Assembly (NCBI GenBank): GCA_013698215.1
Contig: JACCVJ010000469.1
Span: 1 to 5,507 of the forward strand
Source: Tatlockia sp.
GTDB taxonomy: Bacteria; Cyanobacteriota; Cyanobacteriia; Cyanobacteriales; Chroococcidiopsidaceae
DNA: 5,507 bases
Reading direction: 5' to 3'
Shown here: one piece after another, positions 1 to 4,487 of the stretch
How the letters are laid out: each line of letters begins with the position of its first letter
How positions within the stretch are numbered: the stretch's first letter is position 1
Program-made: the position numbers and the translations under genes
Notes under the pieces: generated by a model
The model's input: the letters and a program-made list of their open reading frames with translations, nothing else
The model's database searches: none
What the model was told of the DNA's origin: nothing

Positions 1-231
1 TAGACAACGAGTTTCTCGGTTAGTACGAAAAACCTTATCTTTTTCAAAATCACTAGAGAATCACATTGGTGCTATTTGGTATTTTGTTCACTACTACAAT
101 GCATCATTACTTGTTTAGCACTACCTAATTCATCTTTATTTACCCAATTTTAGCATCGACTTTTGCAAGAGGTCTAATAGTCGGGGCAGGGGTTTCCCTA
201 AGACTAGCAGCAACTAGAACGCATGTTACGC
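1..231. other. AT-rich non-coding left flank
   Basis: No convincing reading frame is visible on either strand. The stretch is AT-rich. The only sequence that stands out is GACTTTTGCAAGAGGTCT at 158-175, a partly palindromic string that resembles, from memory only, the ends of some cyanobacterial insertion sequences. No transposase is attached to it in the window. Confidence 0.4.
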
Positions 232-259
232 TGTTGTCAAATTTAGCCTCATGACAACA
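232..259. promoter_or_regulatory. Inverted repeat upstream of antitoxin gene, likely operator
   Basis: TGTTGTCA (232-239) and TGACAACA (252-259) form perfect 8-bp arms around a 12-bp spacer. The repeat ends 23 bp before the antitoxin ATG at 283, where an autoregulatory operator of a toxin-antitoxin operon would be expected. That the antitoxin or the toxin-antitoxin complex binds it is inference. No clear -10/-35 pair was found around it. Confidence 0.45.
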
Positions 260-282
260 CTTCGCAGAAAAGTACGCTAACT

Positions 283-576
283 ATGTCAGAAATTATTACT
301 GCTGTCTACTCTAACGGGATGCTACGCCCCCAAAATCCTTTGTCCCTAACTGATGGGCAAACTGTGCGTATTCAAGTTTTGACAGAAGAAGCAGCGTCGG
401 AATCTGAACAGATAATTCAATCCCTAGTGCCAGAGGGACTGGTCACGCCTCCTCCCCATCGCGGCGATGTTGAGCCAGTTTCCGAAGAAGCCCGTCGGGA
501 ACTGGCTCAAAGGCTGGGTCAATGTCCTGGCAAACCCCTATCAGAAATCATCATTGAAGAACGGGGTTCAATTTGA
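283..576 (+). CDS. DUF104/AF2212-like antitoxin of a VapBC-type system
   Basis: This 97-residue protein matches what I know of the AF2212-like (DUF104) antitoxins, which are cytoplasmic partners that neutralise PIN-domain ribonucleases. The N-terminal part (residues 4-33) has the family pattern ITAVYSNGMLRP, then LSLTDGQTVRIQV. The C-terminal part (about 67-96) has the toxin-binding-type tail with EEARRELAQRLG and KPLSEIIIEERG. The toxin gene starts inside its stop codon (ATTTGA), so the two were translationally coupled. That toxin gene is destroyed by an insertion, so this is now an orphan antitoxin. No clear Shine-Dalgarno sequence precedes the ATG. An inverted repeat just upstream may be its operator. 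The family call is fairly secure; present function is unknown. Confidence 0.8.
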   Translation: MSEIITAVYSNGMLRPQNPLSLTDGQTVRIQVLTEEAASESEQIIQSLVPEGLVTPPPHRGDVEPVSEEARRELAQRLGQCPGKPLSEIIIEERGSI

Positions 577-626
577 CTGCTTACTTCCTGGATAGCAGCG
601 CCCTCTTGACATCCTCACCGCGCTGA
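573..626 (+). pseudogene. VapC-type PIN-domain toxin, 5' fragment
   Basis: A TTG start at 573 overlaps the antitoxin stop by 4 bp and reads LTAYFLDSSALL, the typical first strand of PIN-domain ribonucleases, including the first metal-binding Asp (residue 7). From about codon 12-13 the frame enters the end hairpin of the inserted element and stops at TGA 624-626. Only this N-terminal scrap remains on this side. The 3' part lies at 2040-2234. PIN toxins of this kind cleave RNA using a cluster of acidic residues; this fragment cannot be active. Confidence 0.75.
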
Positions 627-760
627 AGCGACGGTGATTCCCAAGCAATCAAACAGCGTTAACTGTCTATATTCTTGATGGGTTGACAGTTCAGCAGGAA
701 CAGCCGAAATCTCGGTCTTACACTCCCTCCCTGTCCGTTTAGAGTCGTGGATGTGTCCCA
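606..760 (-). ncRNA. Predicted omega RNA (right-end guide RNA) of TnpB
   Basis: TnpB nucleases use an RNA derived from the 3' end of tnpB plus the right end of the element, with the flanking DNA serving as guide. By that rule the scaffold would cover the last part of tnpB and the 615-637 hairpin. The guide would be read from about position 605 downward on the minus strand (GAGGGCGCTGCTATCC), complementary to the start of the toxin gene. The 5' boundary given here is only a guess. There is no direct sequence evidence for the transcript itself. Confidence 0.35.
615..637. repeat. Right-end hairpin of the TnpB element
   Basis: TCACCG-CGC-TGAA-GCG-A-CGGTGA forms a 9-bp stem with one bulged A and a TGAA loop. 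It contains the tnpB stop codon (TCA at 615-617 read on the minus strand). In IS200/IS605 elements this position is the right-end transposase hairpin and also the 3' scaffold of the TnpB guide RNA. Confidence 0.65.
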
Positions 761-1844
761 CCCCGACTTTCTCTATGTTTTTGGCTGCATTTCCGTCTCT
801 ATCGTGGTGACAGTTGCAGTTGATGCAAACTACTTCTCTGACTGATAGGTCTAGTTTGCCCCATCTGTAGCCGCAATCAGAGCAAATCTGGCTAGTTGGT
901 TCCCATCTACTGATGACCACGAACTCATGACCAAATTTGTTAGATTTAGACTCACACATAGTCCTAAACTCGCGCCATCCCGCTTGGCTTATAGCCCTGG
1001 ATAGACAACGATTTTTCAGCATTCCACTTACGTTTAAGTCTTCTAAAACGGTAGTTTGATTTTCGCTAACCACTTTAGTTGATAACTTATGCAGAAAATC
1101 TTTGCGCTTGTCGGCTTGCTTTGCCTTGAACTTAGCTACTTTTAAGCGCATAAGTTCACGACGCGCCGAGCCTTTCTTGCGCCTAGATAGTTTGCGCTGC
1201 GCTTTCCTAATCTTGCGTTCTAGCGGGAAGTAATCAGGACTATTCACCAATTCTCCCGAACTCAAATAGGCAAAAGTTTTCAAACCTAAGTCGATACCAA
1301 CTGTTGGGTTTAGGGCTGGCAGAATAATAGATTCTACTTCCACTACAAAGCTAAGGAAGTAGCGCCCTGCCCTATCTTTAATCGCTGTTACTGAGCTAGG
1401 TTCTGCTGGTAACGGACGCGACCAAACAGTTCTAAGATTACCGATTTTAGCTAAATAGACAATACCATTCTTAATCGAAAAGCCGCCTTTTCTGAACCTT
1501 GCAGTCTGCCGATTATCTTTCTTTTTGAATTTTGGCGGCTTAACTTTAGCGCCTTTTCTTTTACCTTTGAGAGACTCAAAGTAGTTTTTGTAGGCTACTC
1601 CTAAGTCGCTAATCGACTGTTGCAAAGGAATGTTAGAAACTTCGCTCAACCATCCTCGTGCTTCAGTCTTTTTAGCTTGAGTAATACAGACCTTCTGCAA
1701 GCCCCCATTGCTCGGCAGCTTGTCCGACTGTTTGCACATTGCCAGCGCATCGTTATAAACAACTCTACAACAACCAAATACTCTTGCGAGTTCCGTGCGT
1801 TGTTGGTCGGTTGGATAAATTCTGTACTGATAACGTGCTTTCAT
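615..1844 (-). CDS. tnpB: TnpB RNA-guided endonuclease (OrfB of IS605/IS1341 type)
   Basis: This is a TnpB-family protein, the ancestor group of Cas12: an RNA-guided DNA nuclease of IS200/IS605 elements. Numbering from an upstream TTG at 1862, it shows an N-terminal OrfB helix-turn-helix region (about 10-45, YRIYPTDQQ), a basic central part, RuvC-I GIDLGLKTFA with D191, a lysine/arginine-rich bridge region (about 217-255), RuvC-II TVLEDLN with E274, a zinc finger with C327, C330, C346 and C349, and RuvC-III HDRDGNAAKNI (353-363). All catalytic acids appear present, and the length is normal. The usual CxxCG is CxxCN here. I prefer the ATG at 1844 (MKARYQYRIYP, 409 residues) because family members start there; the TTG adds six unlikely residues. 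TACAAT lies just upstream of the ATG and could be a -10 box giving a nearly leaderless mRNA. The stop lies in the right-end hairpin. Confidence 0.9.
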   Translation of the reverse strand: MKARYQYRIYPTDQQRTELARVFGCCRVVYNDALAMCKQSDKLPSNGGLQKVCITQAKKTEARGWLSEVSNIPLQQSISDLGVAYKNYFESLKGKRKGAKVKPPKFKKKDNRQTARFRKGGFSIKNGIVYLAKIGNLRTVWSRPLPAEPSSVTAIKDRAGRYFLSFVVEVESIILPALNPTVGIDLGLKTFAYLSSGELVNSPDYFPLERKIRKAQRKLSRRKKGSARRELMRLKVAKFKAKQADKRKDFLHKLSTKVVSENQTTVLEDLNVSGMLKNRCLSRAISQAGWREFRTMCESKSNKFGHEFVVISRWEPTSQICSDCGYRWGKLDLSVREVVCINCNCHHDRDGNAAKNIEKVGVGHIHDSKRTGRECKTEISAVPAELSTHQEYRQLTLFDCLGITVASAR

Positions 1845-1850
1845 GCTACT

Positions 1851-1863
1851 ATTGTACAGCAAT
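1851..1863. promoter_or_regulatory. Dyad in the tnpB/RHH divergent intergenic region
   Basis: ATTG-TACAG-CAAT is a small inverted repeat in the 33-bp gap between the tnpB ATG (1844) and the RHH ATG (1878). On the minus strand it includes TACAAT, a plausible -10 box for tnpB. An RHH dimer binding here could repress tnpB and its own gene. The operator role is inferred from position only. Confidence 0.35.
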
Positions 1864-1877
1864 TAACCGGAACTAAT

Positions 1878-2018
1878 ATGAAGAAACGGTTAGATTTTCG
1901 GATTGAGGAGTTTGAGTTTGAAATTCTTGAGGATTATTGTAAGTCTGTTGGTAGGACAAAATCAGACGTACTTAGAGAGTTGATTAGAAGCCTAAAACCT
2001 AATATAAAGCCGCCCTGA
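1878..2018 (+). CDS. Small ribbon-helix-helix (CopG-like) protein carried by the TnpB element
   Basis: This 46-residue protein has a short basic strand (KKRLDFRIEE, 2-11), a helix (about 12-24, FEFEILEDYCKS), a turn GRTKS, and a second helix (VLRELIRSL, 31-39). That is the minimal ribbon-helix-helix DNA-binding layout of the CopG/Arc class. I place the start at ATG 1878, with a weak GGAA five bases upstream. A longer in-frame extension from 1620 would run antisense through tnpB and shows no protein-like character. The gene is divergent from tnpB, 33 bp away, and its stop lies in the left-end hairpin, so it sits inside the element. A role as regulator of tnpB or of its own transcription is inference. 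Similar tiny RHH genes beside tnpB in cyanobacteria are familiar to me, but I cannot verify that here. Confidence 0.75.
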   Translation: MKKRLDFRIEEFEFEILEDYCKSVGRTKSDVLRELIRSLKPNIKPP

Positions 2019-2025
2019 AGTGCGG
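2010..2025. repeat. Left-end hairpin of the TnpB element
   Basis: CCGC-CCTGAAGT-GCGG pairs with 4-bp arms and has a TGAA in the loop, like the right-end hairpin. In tnpB orientation both ends read similarly (GGATTCAAGCC and GGAATCACCG before the TTCA loop), the direct resemblance expected of left and right ends in IS200/IS605 elements. It overlaps the RHH stop codon. Confidence 0.5.
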
Positions 2026-2039
2026 GGCTTGAATCCCAG

Positions 2040-2234
2040 TTTTCCGGTCAACTGGTCGAGCAGTACCCTCTACGCGCTTATGATGCGGTACAACTGGCAT
2101 CAGTGCTACTCCTTCAACCTGCTTTCGCTACTACGCAATCTACCTTACCGATCTTTCTGTCTGCGGACAACCGCCTCAGCACTGTGACGATAGGGCTGGG
2201 ATTGCTTTTCGACAATCCCAATCATCATCCCTGA
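2040..2234 (+). pseudogene. VapC-type PIN-domain toxin, 3' fragment
   Basis: The open frame reads LVEQYPLRAYDAVQLAS, then PIFLSADNRL, and ends with LLFDNPNHHP and TGA at 2232-2234. This is the C-terminal third of a PIN-domain toxin. It has the conserved Asp of the YDAVQLA motif (codon 2082) and the Asp of SADNRL (codon 2166). It matches the family of the fragment at 573. Together the two pieces give about 72 codons, whereas intact relatives are about 150 residues as I recall, so some 75-80 codons including the middle conserved Glu are absent. It has no start codon or RBS and is not expected to be translated. Confidence 0.8.
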
Positions 2235-2424
2235 TCTAGGTACTTTTCAGTTGGACTAAAGGGTTATGGGCTGGCTTTAACCGGGAGGCGATCGCCGCTG
2301 TCAATCCTACTATTGCTGCGTGCTGTTCTGTGATGCCTGATTCCACTTTCCTCGGCTGCACGTGCCTCTACTTTCCTGACTTTTGTAAGAAGTCTATTGG
2401 TTCCACTTAGCCTCCCAAGTATTT
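2235..2424. other. Non-coding spacer with a HIP1 site
   Basis: No gene is supported between the toxin remnant and the partition operon. GGCGATCGCC (2287-2296) contains the cyanobacterial HIP1 octamer GCGATCGC. The minus-strand reading frame here (2264-2557) has low-complexity serine/arginine composition and runs into parA, so it is not taken as a gene. Confidence 0.5.
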
Positions 2425-2486
2425 TCTTGATTCTTGAATAAAGATACTTGACTCTTGATTCACTATAATTTATTCTGGAATCAAGA
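2425..2486. repeat. Partition repeat cluster 1 (GAATCAAGA) over the parA promoter
   Basis: Exact copies of GAATCAAGA or its complement TCTTGATTC lie at 2425-2433, 2453-2461 and 2478-2486. Looser copies are at 2432-2440 and 2446-2454. The copies at 2454-2461 and 2478-2485 face each other as an inverted repeat around 16 bp containing TATAAT. The same 9-mer recurs inside and at the end of the downstream parB-like gene. This is the usual arrangement of a centromere and operator bound by a partition protein. Function is inferred. Confidence 0.6.
2448..2476 (+). promoter_or_regulatory. Predicted parA promoter
   Basis: TTGACT (2448-2453) and TATTCT (2471-2476) are spaced by exactly 17 bp. TATAAT at 2464-2469 is an alternative -10 without a good -35. 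Either would start transcription shortly before the parA GTG at 2502. The GAATCAAGA repeats overlap these boxes, which suggests autorepression of the operon. Confidence 0.45.
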
Positions 2487-2501
2487 TTTATTTTTACAGT
2501 C

Positions 2502-3284
2502 GTGACTCGCAAGCTTGCCATTTTCAACATGAAAGGTGGAGTAGGCAAATCGACCACAGCCTACAACTTAGCTGCTGGCTTGGTACAATTTCATGAGCAA
2601 CGGGTTCTCTTAATCGATATCGACCCGCAAGGACATTCCAGTGCAGCGCTAGGTATTCCTATTTGGGAACTGAAAAAACAACTGAAGGATGTATTACAGG
2701 GTTCTACGCGCCTTCAAGATGTTGTGACATCTACACTCTCAGGCGTTGATGTTGTCCCATCCAATATTCTCCTAGCCGAAGAAGAAATTCCCATCTCTGG
2801 TCGTCCGGGTAGAGAGATGTTGCTACGCAAGGCAATGGACGCACTGGTAGATGTGTACGACTTTATTTTGATTGACTGTCCGCCGAATATCGGCGTGTTT
2901 GCGGTCAATGCTTTGATGGCAAGTGAAGGCGTGATTATTCCAGTGGATATGAGCTACCTAGGACTGCTCGGCATCACTGGGATTGAACGTGCTTTAGCTT
3001 TAGTCCGCGAACAGCTAGATCACCCAATTCAAATTACAGGTGTATTGGCAACTCGCTTTGATGGTCGCAACAATTTAAGCAAGGAAGTTCACGGTTCTCT
3101 CAAAGAACACTTTGGCGACCAGATGTTCTCTACGGTGATTCCAGAGACAGTAAGGTTGCGGGAGGCTCCCAGTTTTGGTCAGTCGATTTTTGACTATGAC
3201 CCCTATAGTTCTGGAGCAAAAGCTTATGAAGCGCTAGTTGATGAGGTGATGGCATGGCAGCCAACAAAACGAAGCCAAAAGTAG
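2502..3284 (+). CDS. parA: ParA-family partition ATPase (Soj/MinD superfamily, small type)
   Basis: This 260-residue cytoplasmic P-loop ATPase separates plasmid or chromosome copies together with a centromere-binding protein. It has the deviant Walker A KGGVGKST (11-18, with both lysines), the A' motif LLIDIDPQGH (36-45), Walker B FILIDCPP (121-128), and the C-terminal VRLREAPSFGQSIFDYDP (217-234) typical of Soj/ParA proteins. There is no N-terminal helix-turn-helix extension, so operon regulation probably falls to the partner protein, as in type Ib systems. The start is GTG at 2502, close to the first conserved strand, with no obvious Shine-Dalgarno. The gene overlaps the parB-like gene by 31 bp. 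A frame on the opposite strand (2714-2908) is a shadow. Confidence 0.93.
   Translation: MTRKLAIFNMKGGVGKSTTAYNLAAGLVQFHEQRVLLIDIDPQGHSSAALGIPIWELKKQLKDVLQGSTRLQDVVTSTLSGVDVVPSNILLAEEEIPISGRPGREMLLRKAMDALVDVYDFILIDCPPNIGVFAVNALMASEGVIIPVDMSYLGLLGITGIERALALVREQLDHPIQITGVLATRFDGRNNLSKEVHGSLKEHFGDQMFSTVIPETVRLREAPSFGQSIFDYDPYSSGAKAYEALVDEVMAWQPTKRSQK
3243..3250 (+). promoter_or_regulatory. Strong Shine-Dalgarno for the parB-like gene
   Basis: GAGGTGAT is a full 8-base match to the 16S rRNA anti-Shine-Dalgarno. GAGG ends 7 bp before the ATG at 3254. It lies inside the parA coding region and fixes the start of the downstream gene. By contrast, parA itself has no clear site. Confidence 0.7.
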
Positions 3285-3688
3285 CACTGGGAAATAATCC
3301 ACTCAGTCAAGGGATTTTTAGTAAAACGGTTGAGTCTAAAGTTTCTGCCGATACTGATGAAATAGTAGAGGTAGCTTCGATAGTTGAAACTGGAAGCCAA
3401 GAGCCTAAGTTACAACCAGCTTCGGCAAATAATCTTGAATCAAGATTCTTGAATGAAGAGCAGAAGGAAAAGGTAAACCTGCGGTTGTCTGTGGAGCTAA
3501 ATGATTGGCTAGACGATTTGTTGAAGAAGGGAAAGCGGCAGCACGGTCATAAAATTGCCAAAGAGGTATGGGTACAAGCGGCGCTGGAGTTTTTTAGAGC
3601 GCTGCCTGTAGACTGGCAGGAGATTGAATCAGAAGAGAGCTTACGTGCAGCGCTACTAATGCTTGAATCAAGAATCAAGAATAAATAA
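3254..3688 (+). CDS. Small ParB-like centromere-binding protein, probable ribbon-helix-helix
   Basis: This 144-residue partner of ParA has a probably disordered N-terminal half containing NNPLSQGIFSKT (14-25). The second half has a likely RHH fold: a strand KVNLRLS (73-79), helix VELNDWLDDLLKKGKR (80-95), and a second helix IAKEVWVQAALEFFRAL (101-117), followed by an acidic linker and helix. It is not a classical HTH ParB. The layout resembles ParG/omega-type centromere binders, whose flexible tail contacts ParA. It overlaps the parA end by 31 bp, so the two are coupled. The coding sequence itself contains CTTGAATCAAGA twice, both read as LESR (codons 61-64 and 137-140), embedding candidate binding sites in the gene. 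The partition role is inferred from position and fold pattern. Confidence 0.75.
   Translation: MAANKTKPKVALGNNPLSQGIFSKTVESKVSADTDEIVEVASIVETGSQEPKLQPASANNLESRFLNEEQKEKVNLRLSVELNDWLDDLLKKGKRQHGHKIAKEVWVQAALEFFRALPVDWQEIESEESLRAALLMLESRIKNK
3431..3454. repeat. Partition repeat cluster 2 inside the parB-like gene
   Basis: AATCTTGA-A-TCAAGATT (3431-3447) is a perfect odd-centred palindrome with 8-bp arms containing GAATCAAGA (3437-3445). A further TCTTGAAT follows at 3447-3454. The motif matches the clusters upstream of parA and at the end of the parB-like gene. Confidence 0.55.
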
Positions 3689-3694
3689 TCAAGA
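3662..3694. repeat. Partition repeat cluster 3 at the 3' end of the parB-like gene
   Basis: GAATCAAGA occurs at 3665-3673 and, overlapping by 2 bp, at 3672-3680. A near copy TAATCAAGA follows at 3686-3694, beyond most of the stop region. The first copy lies in CTTGAATCAAG (3662-3672), an odd-centred palindrome also found in cluster 2. All three copies are in the same orientation here, unlike the mixed orientation at cluster 1. Confidence 0.55.
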
Positions 3695-3749
3695 TAATTC
3701 CGGGTCACGACAAGTAACAGAAGCAAAAATGGGGCAGAAAGTACTCATT

Positions 3750-3769
3750 CTATAAGTTGCCGCTTATAG
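3750..3769. terminator. Hairpin between convergent parB-like and brnA genes
   Basis: CTATAAG-TTGCCG-CTTATAG is a perfect 7-bp stem with a 6-base loop, midway between the ends of two convergent genes. No T-run follows on either strand and the stem is AT-rich, so a Rho-independent terminator is only possible, not shown. A palindromic GGGCCC follows at 3775-3780. Confidence 0.3.
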
Positions 3770-3787
3770 GGGGTGGGCCCTAGAGGC

Positions 3788-4075
3788 TTAGGATAGATAT
3801 TGCTGCCTGACGTATTCCCGCAAAGCGCGGTTGATGCTGGTTTGATACCCTTCGCCCTGCTCTTGATGCGTCTTGAACCAGTCGATTAGGTCAGCGTCTA
3901 AGCGCAGCGTGATTTGCTGCTTGACCGGACGATAAAACATCCCGCGCTTAGCACCGCTCCAATCTGGCACTTCGGGCATATCATCGGTTTGGATCTGGTC
4001 TGACGGCAAAGCGGCTAACGCCTCAAGCTCCGCCTTTTGTTCGTTACTTAGACGATCAGAAGTCATCTTCTTCAT
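3788..4075 (-). CDS. brnA: BrnA antitoxin of a BrnTA type II toxin-antitoxin system
   Basis: BrnA antitoxins bind and silence BrnT and repress the operon through a ribbon-helix-helix domain. Numbering from an upstream ATG at 4090, the protein has an acidic N-terminal half with PDWSGAKRGMFYRPVK (42-57), the strand KQQITLRLD (57-65), helix ADLIDWFKTH (66-75), the turn GEGYQTSINRAL (79-90) and a last helix REYVRQQ. These are BrnA hallmarks; the usual R in GYQTRINRAL is S here. I prefer the ATG at 4075 (95 residues) because GGAG lies 5 bases upstream of it. The ATG at 4090 is the alternative. The gene overlaps the end of brnT by 20 bp, so translation is coupled. It is convergent to the partition operon. 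Confidence 0.88.
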   Translation of the reverse strand: MKKMTSDRLSNEQKAELEALAALPSDQIQTDDMPEVPDWSGAKRGMFYRPVKQQITLRLDADLIDWFKTHQEQGEGYQTSINRALREYVRQQYLS

Positions 4076-4358
4076 ACGCTCTCCGTTCATAGGTTGTTGC
4101 CTTGCGGGCGCTGATAATCCGCCCTATTTCTTCGTCACTTTCTTGGTCATATACAGGCGATGTATGCACTACAAAAATAGTTACTTGGCTAATGTTGCCA
4201 ATAGTCTGCCAGCGTTCTTCGTCTAGGGATGGATCGCGCCGACTCGCTGTGAGCGGGTCATTAAACACAAGCTGTGCTGTCTCGAAGCTAAGACCATGTT
4301 TCAGCTTATTCGCTTTGTTCTTCGCGTCGTCCCATATCCACCGCAATTTAATCTCCAC
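4056..4358 (-). CDS. brnT: BrnT toxin (RelE-like ribonuclease) of a BrnTA system
   Basis: BrnT is a small RNase toxin with a RelE-like fold that blocks translation when BrnA is lost. The 100 residues carry the family pattern: WDDAKNKANKLKHGLSF (9-25), VFNDP (31-35), ERWQTIG (48-54) and RIISARKATTYERRAYE (80-96), with the arginines and aromatic residues expected of the active surface. The length matches the family and no frameshift is seen, so it is probably functional. The start is GTG at 4358, preceded by AGGTGT. TATATT (AATATA at 4365-4370 on the plus strand) is a plausible -10 box. Toxin-first order, with brnA overlapping downstream, is the normal BrnTA arrangement. The locus would stabilise the DNA carrying it. 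Confidence 0.9.
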   Translation of the reverse strand: MEIKLRWIWDDAKNKANKLKHGLSFETAQLVFNDPLTASRRDPSLDEERWQTIGNISQVTIFVVHTSPVYDQESDEEIGRIISARKATTYERRAYEEDDF

Positions 4359-4364
4359 ACACCT

Positions 4365-4390
4365 AATATAACTACAAATATGTAGCTACA
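4365..4390 (-). promoter_or_regulatory. Predicted brnTA promoter and operator
   Basis: Three half-sites lie in a row: CTACA (4372-4376), TGTAG (4381-4385) and CTACA (4386-4390). The first two form an inverted repeat with a 4-bp spacer; the last two form the palindrome TGTAGCTACA. They sit next to the likely -10 box TATATT, read on the minus strand at 4370-4365. BrnA is known to autorepress its operon, so binding here is a reasonable inference. Confidence 0.45.
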
Positions 4391-4487
4391 CTGTCCTATT
4401 GTCACATTGAGCGCTCTATAAATCAAAGGCAACGTTGCGGCGTATGAGCTGTTAAAAACGTTTCCCATTTGGGTGTTGTGGCGAAGA

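Larger units (their letters stand above)
606..2048 (-). mobile_element. IS200/IS605-type (IS1341-like, tnpB-only) element inserted in the toxin gene
   Basis: The limits are approximate. They are set by where PIN-toxin coding sequence stops (about 606) and resumes (about 2040-2051). The element holds tnpB (minus strand) and a small divergent RHH gene, but no tnpA Y1 transposase, so movement would need TnpA supplied from elsewhere. Both ends carry hairpins in the same orientation with the same TGAA loop (615-637 and 2010-2025), as expected for this family, which uses hairpins rather than terminal inverted repeats. No target duplication is expected. About half of the toxin gene is missing, which simple insertion by this family does not explain. 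Confidence 0.7.

Noticed and set aside
1620..1877. Upstream extension of the small RHH gene to a 132-codon frame
   Set aside because: It lies antisense to tnpB, its composition is unlike a folded protein, and RHH similarity begins exactly at the ATG at 1878.
2425..2486. CRISPR array
   Set aside because: The repeats are only 9 bp, irregularly spaced and in both orientations, with no spacers or cas genes.
2264..2557. 97-codon minus-strand frame ahead of parA
   Set aside because: Serine/arginine-rich with no recognisable pattern, runs antisense into the conserved Walker A region of parA, and covers the repeat-bearing promoter.
2714..2908. 64-codon minus-strand frame inside parA
   Set aside because: Pure antisense shadow of a well-conserved gene.
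4102..4371. 89-codon plus-strand frame over brnT
   Set aside because: Antisense shadow of brnT, which has clear family motifs on the other strand.
4464..4473. Terminator CCCATTTGGG downstream of the hypothetical gene
   Set aside because: Stem of four pairs with a two-base loop is too small, even though TTTTT follows a few bases later on the minus strand.
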